A DNA stretch of 64,000 bases from Curtobacterium flaccumfaciens pv. betae (lineage in GTDB: Bacteria; Actinomycetota; Actinomycetes; Actinomycetales; Microbacteriaceae): contig NZ_JAPJDC010000001.1 of NCBI RefSeq assembly GCF_026241855.1, positions 2,976,001-3,040,000 of the forward strand. Reading direction: 5' to 3'. The notes below the pieces were generated by a model. It was not told the DNA's origin. It did no database searches and was given only the letters and a program-made list of their open reading frames with translations. The translations under genes and the position numbers were made by a program. Below are positions 8,384-16,074 of the stretch, in pieces (positions within the stretch are counted from its first letter, which is position 1; every line of letters begins with the position of its first letter).

Positions 8384-8910
8384 GGGGCCGGCGTCGGCGC
8401 GAGGAGCTGGAACATGACGTGGTCGCGCCAGACCCCGTCGATCTTGATGTACTCCGGCGCGAAGCCGTAGCGGGTGAAGCCCGCCGACTCGAGCGCGCGC
8501 TGCGAGCCGACGTTCTCGGGCAGGGTCTCGGCCTGCACGCGATGGAGCCGGAGCACGTCGAACGCGTGATCGGCGGCCGCGCGGACAGCGCGGGACGCGT
8601 GACCCTGGCGCGTGCGATCGGCGCGGATCCAGTACCCCATCGCGCACGACTGCAGGGCGCCGCGCGTGACGCCGCTCAGCGTGATCCGACCGAGGATTTC
8701 CCCGTCGGTCGACTCGATGACGAACGGCACCGCGTTGCCGGCCCGCTGCGCGGCGAGGGCCTGCGTGATGACGTCCCGCTGCCCGGACTCCGTGTAGTAC
8801 GACGGCGCTCGTGCCGGTTCCCACGGTCGCAGGTGGTCGGCGTTCTCGGTGATGACCGCAGCCAGGACGGCCGCGTCGTCGAGGCGGAGTGGGCGCAACC
8901 GTGTGTCCAT
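8380..8910 (-). CDS. GNAT acetyltransferase, RimJ/RimL type
   Basis: This 176-aa protein has the order of elements of a RimJ/RimL N-acetyltransferase: LRLDDAAVLAAVI at the N-terminus, an ILGRITLSGV strand, the acetyl-CoA loop region RTRQGHASRAVRAAADHAF, and the C-terminal VQAETLPENVGSQRALESAGF signature. It transfers acetyl from acetyl-CoA to an amine, possibly a ribosomal protein or a small molecule. The ATG at 8910 is used because the longer frame runs through tRNA-Ser. The start is only 2 nt from the tRNA 3' end and no ribosome site is visible, so the message may be released as a leaderless product of tRNA processing. Confidence 0.85.
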   Translation of the reverse strand: MDTRLRPLRLDDAAVLAAVITENADHLRPWEPARAPSYYTESGQRDVITQALAAQRAGNAVPFVIESTDGEILGRITLSGVTRGALQSCAMGYWIRADRTRQGHASRAVRAAADHAFDVLRLHRVQAETLPENVGSQRALESAGFTRYGFAPEYIKIDGVWRDHVMFQLLAPTPAP

Positions 8911-8912
8911 CG

Positions 8913-8997
8913 CGGAGGGTGTGGGATTCGAACCCACGAGACATCTCTGCCCACCTGTTTTCAAGACAGGCTCCATCGGCCGCTCGGACAACCCTCC
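8913..8997 (-). tRNA. tRNA-Ser(UGA)
   Basis: The 85-nt class II tRNA has a seven-pair acceptor stem GGAGGGT/ACCCTCC and discriminator G, as expected for serine. The anticodon stem-loop CCTGT-CTTGAAA-ACAGG gives anticodon UGA (complement at 8961-8963). A long variable arm follows, and the T-loop reads GGGTTCGAATCCC. CCA is not encoded. The first downstream codon of the GNAT gene begins 2 nt after the tRNA end. Confidence 0.97.
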
Positions 8998-9080
8998 AGT
9001 GACGCGACCACGTGGCGAGACGTGATCGCGTCCCGGGAAGTCTACCCGGGCCTCCAGGCTGGGGTGCGCGCGAGCGCGGA

Positions 9081-9944
9081 CTAACGGGGCAGGGAGTCGA
9101 GCGCCGCTGCCAGGCCGTCGTCGGTGATGCCGCCGGTGAGCTCGTTGCCGGCGTCGACGACGTCGTCGGGAGCCTGGCCCATGACGACGCCGCGACCGGA
9201 GGTCGAGGCCCAGCGGAGCATGTCGATGTCGTTGCGGCCGTCACCCGCAGCGAAGACTCGGGACCGCGGGATGTCGAGCCACTCGCGCACGCGCTCCATC
9301 GCGGTGGCCTTCGTCACGCCCTCGGGAGCGATGTCGAGCCACGACGTCCAGCCGACGGAGTACGAGACCTTGTGCAGGCCCATCTGCTCGACGATCTGCA
9401 GGAAGTCCTCGGTGTCGTGGCCGGGCGAGATGACGACGACGCGGGTGGCCTCGACGCCGAGCAGCTGCTCGAACGGCACGTGCTCGCCCTCGACGGTCAT
9501 GGTGTCGTCGGGGAAGTTGCCGGACAGCAGGAAGTGACCGGTCTCGTCCTCGACGCCGAACGCCGCGTTCTCGAGCGCGCCGTGGATGGTCTGCAGCACC
9601 TCGGACGGGTCGAACCGCTCGACGTGTTCGCGCACGTAGGAGCCGTCGGCGCGGCGGGCCAGGATGAGCGCACCGTTCGCGCACACCAGGTACTTCGGCC
9701 GGATGCCGAGGGTCTCGAGCAGGGGCACGGTCATGCCCTCGCTGCGGCCGGTCGAGAGCATGACCTCGTGGCCGGCGGCCTCGGCGTCACGGACGGCGGC
9801 GACGACTGCCTCGGTGATGACACCGTCCTCACGCATGGTGGTGCCGTCGATGTCGAGCGCGACCAGCCAGCGCTTGGTGCGGGCGGGCGCGTCGCTGCCC
9901 GCGCCCTGCGAGGTGCCGTCCACGAACCGTCCCTGGGTGCTCAT
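9081..9944 (-). CDS. HAD-superfamily phosphatase, Cof type
   Basis: This 287-aa cytosolic HAD hydrolase removes phosphate from a sugar phosphate or cofactor precursor. Motif I is DIDGT near residue 31 with the nucleophile Asp, motif II is STGR, and motif IV is [10 protein letters not shown] near residue 240. The large insertion between motifs II and III is the Cof (type IIB) cap. The ATG at 9944 overlaps the serS stop (ATGA), so the two genes are translationally coupled. The gene pair serS-HAD is common in actinobacteria; the substrate is not known. Confidence 0.9.
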   Translation of the reverse strand: MSTQGRFVDGTSQGAGSDAPARTKRWLVALDIDGTTMREDGVITEAVVAAVRDAEAAGHEVMLSTGRSEGMTVPLLETLGIRPKYLVCANGALILARRADGSYVREHVERFDPSEVLQTIHGALENAAFGVEDETGHFLLSGNFPDDTMTVEGEHVPFEQLLGVEATRVVVISPGHDTEDFLQIVEQMGLHKVSYSVGWTSWLDIAPEGVTKATAMERVREWLDIPRSRVFAAGDGRNDIDMLRWASTSGRGVVMGQAPDDVVDAGNELTGGITDDGLAAALDSLPR

Positions 9945-11206
9945 CGGGGCTCGATCACCTCGACGCCACCGAGGTAGGGGCGCAGGACCTCGGGCACGAC
10001 GACGGAACCGTCGGCCTGCTGGTGCGTCTCGAGGATCGCGACGATCCAGCGGGTGGTGGCGAGGGTGCCGTTCAGGGTGGCGACCGGAGCGGTCTTGCCG
10101 CTCTCGGTGCGGTACCGGATGTCGAGACGGCGGGCCTGGAACGTCGTGCAGTTCGACGTCGAGGTGAGCTCGCGGAACGTGCCCTGGGTCGGGACCCACG
10201 CCTCGATGTCGTACTTCTTCGCCGCGCTCGTGCCGAGGTCGCCGGCGGCGACGTCGATCACGCGGTAGTGGAGCCCGAGGTCCTGGAGCATCTGCTCCTG
10301 GTGGGAGACGAGGCGCTCGTGCTCGGCCTCCGCCTGGTCCGGGTGGACGTAGGCGAACATCTCGAGCTTGTTGAACTGGTGCACGCGGAGGATGCCGCGG
10401 TTGTCCTTGCCCGCCGAACCGGCCTCGCGGCGGTAGCAGGTCGACCAGCCGGCGTAGCGGTGTGCCTGTCCTTCCTCGAGCGGCAGGATCTCGTCGGCGT
10501 GGAACCCGGCGAGGGCGACCTCGCTCGTGCCGGTCAGGTACAGGTCGTCGGCTTCGAGCCGGTAGACCTCGGCCGCGTGCTCGCCGAGGAACCCGGTGCC
10601 GGCCATCGTCTCGGGGCGGACGAGCGTCGGGGTGATGAGCGGCTCGAAGCCGGCGGCGATCGCACGGTCGAGGCCGAGCGACATCAGCGCGATCTCGAGC
10701 CGGGCGCCCATGCCGCGCAGGAAGTAGAAGCGCGAGCCGGAGACCTTCACGCCACGCGGGATGTCGATGATGCCGAGGTGCTCGCCGAGGTCGGCGTGGT
10801 CCTTCGGCTCGAAGTCGAACTCGGGCTTGGTGCCGACGGTGCGGAGCGTGACGAAGTCGTCCTCGCCGCCCTCGGGCACCCCGGGGAGCACGACGTTCGG
10901 GATGCCGCGGACGACGGTGTTGAAGGTGTCCTCGGCCGCGGTGACGGTGGCCTGCGCCTCCTTCACCTTCGCGGCGAGGGCCTGGGCCTGCTGCACGAGC
11001 GCGGCCTTCTCGTCCTTCGGGGCCTTGGCGACGGTCTTGCCGAACGCGTTCTGCTCGGCGCGGAGCGACTCGAACGACGTGATCGCACTGCGACGGGCGG
11101 AATCGGCGGCGACGGCTTCGTCGACGACGGCCACGGAGGCACCACGCGCCTGCTGTGAAGCCTTGATGACGTCCGGGTTGTCGCGAAGCAGCTGTGGATC
11201 GATCAC
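9941..11206 (-). CDS. serS: Seryl-tRNA synthetase
   Basis: This 421-aa class II synthetase charges tRNA-Ser (and tRNA-Sec where present) with serine. The N-terminal coiled-coil arm covers about residues 30-105. Motif 2 is in [16 protein letters not shown], followed by [11 protein letters not shown], and motif 3 lies in [13 protein letters not shown]. Length is normal. The start is GTG at 11206, with a TAGGAT -10 box ending 6 nt upstream (complement of 11213-11218), so it is leaderless. It heads an operon with the HAD phosphatase, and a tRNA-Ser gene lies 1 kb downstream. Confidence 0.98.
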   Translation of the reverse strand: MIDPQLLRDNPDVIKASQQARGASVAVVDEAVAADSARRSAITSFESLRAEQNAFGKTVAKAPKDEKAALVQQAQALAAKVKEAQATVTAAEDTFNTVVRGIPNVVLPGVPEGGEDDFVTLRTVGTKPEFDFEPKDHADLGEHLGIIDIPRGVKVSGSRFYFLRGMGARLEIALMSLGLDRAIAAGFEPLITPTLVRPETMAGTGFLGEHAAEVYRLEADDLYLTGTSEVALAGFHADEILPLEEGQAHRYAGWSTCYRREAGSAGKDNRGILRVHQFNKLEMFAYVHPDQAEAEHERLVSHQEQMLQDLGLHYRVIDVAAGDLGTSAAKKYDIEAWVPTQGTFRELTSTSNCTTFQARRLDIRYRTESGKTAPVATLNGTLATTRWIVAILETHQQADGSVVVPEVLRPYLGGVEVIEPR

Positions 11207-11261
11207 CGCCCCATCCTAGACGGGGGCAACCGCACGCAGCCTCGATCGGTAGCGTGGACGT

Positions 11262-12332
11262 ATGTCGACCCCTTCGGAGACCGCGCCCGCGGACCAGGAC
11301 GCCCTCCCCACCGAGCAGCGGACGGCCGCGGTGGTCTACAACCCGGTCAAGGTCCACCTGCCGACCCTCAAGCGCACGGTCGCGGAACACCAGCAGCAGG
11401 CCGGCTGGGCCGAGACCCTGTGGTTCGAGACCTCGGAGGAAGACCCGGGCGGCGGCATGGCCCGCGCGGCGATCGAGGCCGGTGCCGACGTCGTCGCGGC
11501 GGCCGGCGGTGACGGCACGGTCCGTGCGGTCGCCGAGGTCGTGCACGAGTCCGGTTCGACCCTCGCGCTACTGCCGAGCGGCACCGGCAACCTGCTCGCG
11601 CGCAACATGAAGCTCCCCCTCGACGACCTGGCCGCGAGCGTCCGGACGATCTTCCACGGCGACGACCGCAAGATCGACTTCGGCATGCTCAAGGTCGAGC
11701 GCCCCGGCGGTGAGCGCGAACGCTTCGGCTTCCTGGTGATGGCGGGCCTCGGGCTCGACGCCCGGATGCTCGTGAACACCCGCCCCGAGCTGAAGAAGAA
11801 GGTCGGCTGGCTCGCCTACGTCGACTCGCTGTTCCGCTCGGTGCGCGACGCGAACGCGTTCGAGTTCCGCTACCAGCTCGACGACGACGGCAATCACTCG
11901 CTCCGGGCGCACTCGCTCATCGTCGGCAACTGCGGGATGCTCCAGGCCGGCGCGATCCTGCTGCCCGACGCCGAGATCGACGACGGGGTGTTCGACATCG
12001 CCGTGATGCGTCCCCGCGGGTTCTTCGGCTGGGTGCGGATCGGTGCCCGGGTGTTCTGGGAGAACGGGATCCTGCGGGCGTTCCGCCGGTCGAACCTGGG
12101 CAAGACCGCCGTCGGCAAGAAGATCGTGTCGCGTTCACGCGAGGAACGACCCCTGCGCTACCTGCGCGGACAGGAGTTCACGGCGCGGCTCGAGCGGCCC
12201 GATGAGTTCGAGATCGACGGCGACCCGGTGGGCGAGGTCATCGCCTTCCGTTCGCGCATCGACCCGATGGGGCTCTCCGTGCGTGTGCCGGACCCGGCGG
12301 ACGACCGCCACGGCTCGCGCCAGGTGCCCTGA
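11262..12332 (+). CDS. Diacylglycerol kinase family lipid kinase
   Basis: This 356-aa protein belongs to the diacylglycerol/sphingosine kinase family and phosphorylates a lipid alcohol at the membrane face. The nucleotide motif GGDGT lies near residue 86, with LPSGTGNLLARN near residue 106, both characteristic. The C-terminal half has the beta-sandwich typical of DgkB/YegS enzymes, including FEIDGDPVGEV. TAGCGT ends 6 nt before the ATG, indicating a leaderless message. It is divergent from serS. The exact lipid substrate cannot be told. Confidence 0.92.
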   Translation: MSTPSETAPADQDALPTEQRTAAVVYNPVKVHLPTLKRTVAEHQQQAGWAETLWFETSEEDPGGGMARAAIEAGADVVAAAGGDGTVRAVAEVVHESGSTLALLPSGTGNLLARNMKLPLDDLAASVRTIFHGDDRKIDFGMLKVERPGGERERFGFLVMAGLGLDARMLVNTRPELKKKVGWLAYVDSLFRSVRDANAFEFRYQLDDDGNHSLRAHSLIVGNCGMLQAGAILLPDAEIDDGVFDIAVMRPRGFFGWVRIGARVFWENGILRAFRRSNLGKTAVGKKIVSRSREERPLRYLRGQEFTARLERPDEFEIDGDPVGEVIAFRSRIDPMGLSVRVPDPADDRHGSRQVP

Positions 12333-12350
12333 GCCGACCCGGTCGCTGGC

Positions 12351-12395
12351 TCCGTCGCTCTGTCGCTCCGTCGCTCCGTCGCTCCGTCGCTCCGT
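12351..12395. repeat. 8-bp tandem repeat
   Basis: About 5.5 copies of TCCGTCGC (one with C to T) lie 18 bp after the lipid kinase stop and run straight into a palindromic repeat at 12394. Confidence 0.8.
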
Positions 12396-12454
12396 GCGAG
12401 GTTCCGTCGTCCGTGCGAGGGCCGCGGGCTCTCACCGACTACGGAACCTCGCAC
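12394..12454. repeat. GTGCGAGG/CCTCGCAC palindrome, copy 1
   Basis: GTGCGAGGTTCCG (12394-12406) pairs with CGGAACCTCGCAC (12442-12454); an inner GTGCGAG/CTCTCAC pair is imperfect. Copies with the same arm spacing (46-48 bp start to start) occur at 30878 and 32694. It lies between the converging lipid kinase and pheA genes. Confidence 0.75.
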
Positions 12455-12471
12455 CACACGGCATCACGGCA

Positions 12472-12501
12472 CCGCGGAGCGCCGCGGAGCGCCGCGGAGC
12501 G
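12472..12501. repeat. 10-bp tandem repeat
   Basis: Three perfect copies of CCGCGGAGCG lie directly before the pheA stop codon. Confidence 0.8.
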
Positions 12502-12506
12502 CCGAG

Positions 12507-13463
12507 CTACCGCGCCCCGGGCTCGCCCGACACGATCGCGCGCAACCAGTCCCGCGCCTCGACGAACGCGGCGTCCGAGTAGCGGGCGGGCACCTCGGGG
12601 CGGGCACCGTCGGCACGCGGGTACGACCCGAGGAACGTCACGCGCGGGCTGAACCGACGCAGGCCGAGCAGCGCGTCCGCGACCCGCTCGTCGCGCACGT
12701 GCCCGTCGAGGTCGATGACGAACCGGTAGCGGCCGAGCTCGTCACCGATCGGGCGTGACGACAGCAGCCCCATGTTGATGCCCCGCGTCGCGAACTGCTC
12801 GAGCATGTCGACCAGGGCGCCGGGGTGGTCGGCGGGCAGCTCGACGATGACGCTGGTCTTGTCGGCGCCGGTCGGCTCGGGCAGGGCGAGGGTCTTCGAC
12901 ACGAGCACGAACCGGGTGACCGCCGAGGCGTTGTCCCCGATGGACGACGCGAGCACGACGACGTCGTGGTGGTCCGTGATGCCGGGCGGCGCGACGGCGG
13001 CGTCGGCGGTGGGGTTCGCCTCGAGCAGGGCGAGGGCCGCGGCGACGTTCGACGACGCCGGGATGTGGCCGTGGCCGGGCAGGTTCGCCTCGAGCCAGTT
13101 GTGCGTCTGCGCGTAGGCGACCGGGTGTGCGTTCACGGTGCGGACGTCGGCCATCGTCGTGCCGGGCCGGGCGACGAGCACGAAGTCGACGGGGACCAGG
13201 TACTCCCCCACGATCCGCACGCCGGGGATCCGGGCCAGGGCGTCCTGCGTGGCGCTGACCCCGCCGTCGACGCTGTTCTCGATCGCGATGACGGCCCCGA
13301 TCGACCGGCCGGACATGACGTCGTCCAGGGCCTCACCGACGTTGTTGACGCTCCGCCAGGGCTTGCCGGCGGCGGCCTCAACGAGCTTCAGGGCCGCCTC
13401 GGTGAACGTGCCGGCGGGTCCGAGGTAGGAGTACGTGTCGGACGGCGCGGCGGGGTCGGTCAT
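12507..13463 (-). CDS. pheA: Prephenate dehydratase
   Basis: This 318-aa cytosolic enzyme converts prephenate to phenylpyruvate in phenylalanine synthesis. The catalytic part (about residues 10-195) begins with YLGPAGTFTEAA and contains IGAVIAIENSVDGGV and the end motif SAVTRFVLVSKTL, where Thr-Arg-Phe is the conserved catalytic motif. A C-terminal ACT domain (GALVDMLEQFATRGINMG) senses phenylalanine. It is a monofunctional enzyme without a chorismate mutase domain. TAGGCT ends 6 nt before the ATG (complement of 13470-13475), so the message is leaderless. Confidence 0.96.
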   Translation of the reverse strand: MTDPAAPSDTYSYLGPAGTFTEAALKLVEAAAGKPWRSVNNVGEALDDVMSGRSIGAVIAIENSVDGGVSATQDALARIPGVRIVGEYLVPVDFVLVARPGTTMADVRTVNAHPVAYAQTHNWLEANLPGHGHIPASSNVAAALALLEANPTADAAVAPPGITDHHDVVVLASSIGDNASAVTRFVLVSKTLALPEPTGADKTSVIVELPADHPGALVDMLEQFATRGINMGLLSSRPIGDELGRYRFVIDLDGHVRDERVADALLGLRRFSPRVTFLGSYPRADGARPEVPARYSDAAFVEARDWLRAIVSGEPGAR

Positions 13464-13486
13464 GCGGCGAGCCTATTGCAGGGACG

Positions 13487-13523
13487 GACTCCGTATGGGC
13501 GCAAGAAGCGCCCGTGCGGAGTC
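13487..13523. terminator. Hairpin after marR
   Basis: GACTCCG/CGGAGTC (13487-13493/13517-13523) and GGGCGC/GCGCCC (13497-13502/13508-13513) form a broken stem on a five-base AAGAA loop; a small GACTCC/GGAGT hairpin follows to 13544. It lies beyond the marR stop and just upstream of the pheA promoter, both on the minus strand. Confidence 0.6.
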
Positions 13524-13548
13524 GCCAGGACTCCATCCGGAGTAGGCC

Positions 13549-14094
13549 TCAGTCCGTCGCCGCGCCCGTCAGCCGCTGCTCGCAGATCGCGGCGTCGTCA
13601 TCCTCGCGCGGGTAGGTCAGCGCCGCGAAACGCCCCTCGGGGTCGAGCCGCGTCAGGAGCGACGCCGCGATGCCGTCGAGCTGCGCGACCTGCTCGTCGG
13701 AGAGCGCGTCGATGACCACCCGGCGGGCGGTGCGGACGTGGTCCGGAGCTGCCTCGACGATGGTGGCGTACCCGGCGTCGGTCAGGCGGACGTCGGTGGC
13801 GCGGCGGTCGGAGGTCGACGGGCACCGGGTGACGAGCCCGCGCTTCTCGAGGCGGGACACCACGTGCGACAGCCGCGGCAACGAGGCGTTCGTGGCCGAG
13901 GCGAGCGCCGACATCCGCAGGGTCCGGCTGTCGGTCTCGGAGAGCATCGCGATGACCATGTAGTCGAAGTGCGTCAGGTCGGCGTCGCGCTGCAGCTGCT
14001 GGTCGAGCGCCGCCGGCAGGAGCTCCATGACCGCGACGAGCTTCATCCACGCGCGCAGCTGCTCGCGGGTGAGCCACGGGGTCTCGTCGGTCAT
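13549..14094 (-). CDS. MarR family transcriptional regulator
   Basis: This 181-aa winged-helix regulator has the MarR core: HFDYMVIAMLSE, RMSALASATNASLPRLSHVVSRLEKRGLV spanning the recognition helix, and the wing CPSTSDRRATDVRLTDAG. A TATGAT -10 box ends 6 nt before the ATG, and a palindrome AAAGG-N5-CCTTT lies directly upstream, suggesting autorepression. The membrane protein and Mo-oxidoreductase genes upstream on the same strand may be a separate unit. The effector is unknown. Confidence 0.92.
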   Translation of the reverse strand: MTDETPWLTREQLRAWMKLVAVMELLPAALDQQLQRDADLTHFDYMVIAMLSETDSRTLRMSALASATNASLPRLSHVVSRLEKRGLVTRCPSTSDRRATDVRLTDAGYATIVEAAPDHVRTARRVVIDALSDEQVAQLDGIAASLLTRLDPEGRFAALTYPREDDDAAICEQRLTGAATD

Positions 14095-14100
14095 GACCTG

Positions 14101-14124
14101 ATCATACCGAAAGGTTGTCCCTTT
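14101..14124 (-). promoter_or_regulatory. marR promoter with palindromic operator
   Basis: TATGAT (complement of 14101-14106) ends 6 nt before the marR ATG. AAAGG (14110-14114) and CCTTT (14120-14124) form a 15-bp palindrome in the spacer between -10 and -35, a good position for autorepression. It abuts the stop codon of the membrane protein gene. Confidence 0.6.
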
Positions 14125-14602
14125 AACCAGTGCTGCGCACGGCGGACGAACCAGACGAACCAGACGAACCAGACGAACCGCCAGCGCGACGCGACCGCAC
14201 CACTCCGACCGCGAGCACCACCACCACGACGACGAGCAGCGCCCCCTCGACGAGCAGCAGCCGTGTGCCGTAGTCGAACGGCAGCACGGTGGGGTTCTTC
14301 TGCCCGTGGTCCTTCGCGGCGATCTCCGGCAGGACCACCAGGGCGAGCACGCTGCCGAGCACGATCGCCGCCTGCACGACGACGAGCACCCAGGCCCGCA
14401 GCGAGCGTCCGGCCCGACGCAGCAGCAACCCGGCACCGACCACGAACGGGGACAGGACCGCGTCGTGCAGCACCACCGCCGCGAGCAGCCACACCCCGAG
14501 CCCGCCGATGCGGTTCGGCTTGACGGACGTCACGAGCACGTACGCCCCGAACGCGATGACCAGCACGCCGATCACCACGAGCACGATCCGCGCGGCCCTC
14601 AC
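14123..14602 (-). CDS. Small membrane protein of the Mo-oxidoreductase operon
   Basis: This 159-aa protein is not assigned to a family. It shows about four membrane segments: residues 3-23 (IVLVVIGVLVIAFGAYVLV), a pair near 35-80, and one near 115-140. A glycine/serine repeat (GGSSGSSGSSGSS) precedes the C-terminus. The GTG start at 14602 overlaps the stop of the molybdopterin oxidoreductase gene (GTGA), so the two are translationally coupled and the protein may be a membrane partner or electron-transfer accessory. No heme or metal motif is evident. Confidence 0.75.
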   Translation of the reverse strand: MRAARIVLVVIGVLVIAFGAYVLVTSVKPNRIGGLGVWLLAAVVLHDAVLSPFVVGAGLLLRRAGRSLRAWVLVVVQAAIVLGSVLALVVLPEIAAKDHGQKNPTVLPFDYGTRLLLVEGALLVVVVVVLAVGVVRSRRAGGSSGSSGSSGSSAVRSTG

Positions 14603-15987
14603 CGGAGCACCTCGATCTTCTCGATCCACTTGGTCTGCAGCACACCGGGCCGCCCGGGAGCGATGATCCGCGCCGGGAACCCGTGGTCCAGGTCGAGCGT
14701 CGCACCGTTCAGCTCGAGGGCGATGAGCGTCGTCGGGTCCTCGGCGTACTCCGGTCCCATGTCCATGATCCGGTAGCCGCCGTGCCGTTCCAGGCTCGTC
14801 ACCCGCACGTGCGACCCCTGCGGCGCCTGCACGGCGTCGAGCAGGTCGCGCATCCGCACGCCCTTCCAGGTCGCCATCTGGCTCCACCCCTCGACGCACG
14901 AGATCGGCAGGTCGACCTGCGCGGTGCCGAGCGCGACGAGTTCCGCCCGGACGAACGTCCGGCTCACGTCGTGGCCGACGACGGTGAGCGTCCAGTCGGC
15001 GGCGGTCGCGCTGGCGAGCACACCGGCCGCACGCGCGGTCCGGTTCACCGGCAGTCCGTTCGCGCCGATGCCGCGGCCGCGGGCGCCGAAGACGTTGAAC
15101 GGTTCCGCGAGCTTCGAGGACTGCCCTGCCGTGAGCGCGACGACACCGACGGTCGCCGCCGTCACGCCGGCGAAGAACCCGCGTCGGGCGATGCGCTGGC
15201 GTCGTCCGGTGGCTGCGTCCGGCGTCGGCCTGGAGGCCCGGCTCGGCTCCCCCACGTCGGCCGTCGGCTGGCCGGGACTCGGCTCCTCGGACACCTCACG
15301 GGTCTCCGGCGCCGTGTCCGGTCCGGAGGGCCGGGACTCGACGCCGGCGGGGGCGGGGGCGTCGTCGACGCCGTCGATCCAGCGGAACACGCGGCCCAGC
15401 AGACCCGGGGCGGTGGGCCGGGCGGTCTCGGCACCCGCAGCGTGCGGGGCGGACGCGGGATGAGCCTCCAGGCCGGGTGGGAGCAGTTCACTGCCGGACG
15501 CGGGGTCCGCGATGAACCGGCCGTGCGCGTCGTAGGAGTCGCGCTTCCGCCAGTAGCGGGCGATGACCGGCAGCTTGGCGGCGATGTGGATGGCCAGCGA
15601 CCCGATGATCACGTAGGCCAGGGCGTTGTGCACCTGGCGGAACGGGAACGGCCACGGGTACCACTGGTACGTGTTGAGCAGGCCGGTGACGACCTGGATG
15701 ATCGACGCGGACACGAGCACCGCGATCGACAGCCGCTCGAGCAGGTGCAGCACGCCGCGCACCGGGGGCACCTGCACCAGGGCGGGCATGACGGTGTTGA
15801 GCTTGGCGAGCAGCAGCGGGATGATCGCGATCCCGGTCGTGATGTGCAGGCCCTGCGTGAACTGGTACAGCTGCGTCGGACGGGTCGGGAACCGCATCCA
15901 GCCGAGCGGTTCCTGCAGCAGGTGGCTGTAGATCCCGGTGCCGAAGCAGATCAGGAACGCGATGCCGAGCAGACGCCCGAGCACCAC
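14599..15987 (-). CDS. Membrane-anchored molybdopterin oxidoreductase, b561-like N-terminus
   Basis: From the GTG at 15987 this is 462 aa. The N-terminal half has about five membrane segments with paired histidines (IYSHLL, GLHITTG, QVHNALAY, LAIHIAAKL), as in b-type cytochrome anchors. A proline-rich acidic linker follows, then RRGFFAGVTAATVG and a sulfite-oxidase-like Mo domain whose ligand Cys lies in LPISCVEGWSQ (about residue 364). It probably reduces or oxidises a small substrate outside the membrane using quinone electrons. The start is uncertain: the frame stays open far upstream with protein-like sequence (LLHDGRAALASPNRNARS) but has no ATG, GTG or TTG before the divergent gene. Confidence 0.85.
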   Translation of the reverse strand: MVLGRLLGIAFLICFGTGIYSHLLQEPLGWMRFPTRPTQLYQFTQGLHITTGIAIIPLLLAKLNTVMPALVQVPPVRGVLHLLERLSIAVLVSASIIQVVTGLLNTYQWYPWPFPFRQVHNALAYVIIGSLAIHIAAKLPVIARYWRKRDSYDAHGRFIADPASGSELLPPGLEAHPASAPHAAGAETARPTAPGLLGRVFRWIDGVDDAPAPAGVESRPSGPDTAPETREVSEEPSPGQPTADVGEPSRASRPTPDAATGRRQRIARRGFFAGVTAATVGVVALTAGQSSKLAEPFNVFGARGRGIGANGLPVNRTARAAGVLASATAADWTLTVVGHDVSRTFVRAELVALGTAQVDLPISCVEGWSQMATWKGVRMRDLLDAVQAPQGSHVRVTSLERHGGYRIMDMGPEYAEDPTTLIALELNGATLDLDHGFPARIIAPGRPGVLQTKWIEKIEVLR

Positions 15988-16074
15988 CGCCGAGCGGGCG
16001 TTGCGGTTGGGGGACGCCAGAGCTGCTCGTCCGTCGTGCAGCAGGCGCTGGAGGCCGGATAGCCTCGACGGACC

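Noticed and set aside
8911..8991. N-terminal extension of the GNAT acetyltransferase through the tRNA-Ser gene
   Set aside because: The region folds as a complete tRNA-Ser with anticodon and discriminator, and the family motif starts right after the ATG at 8910.
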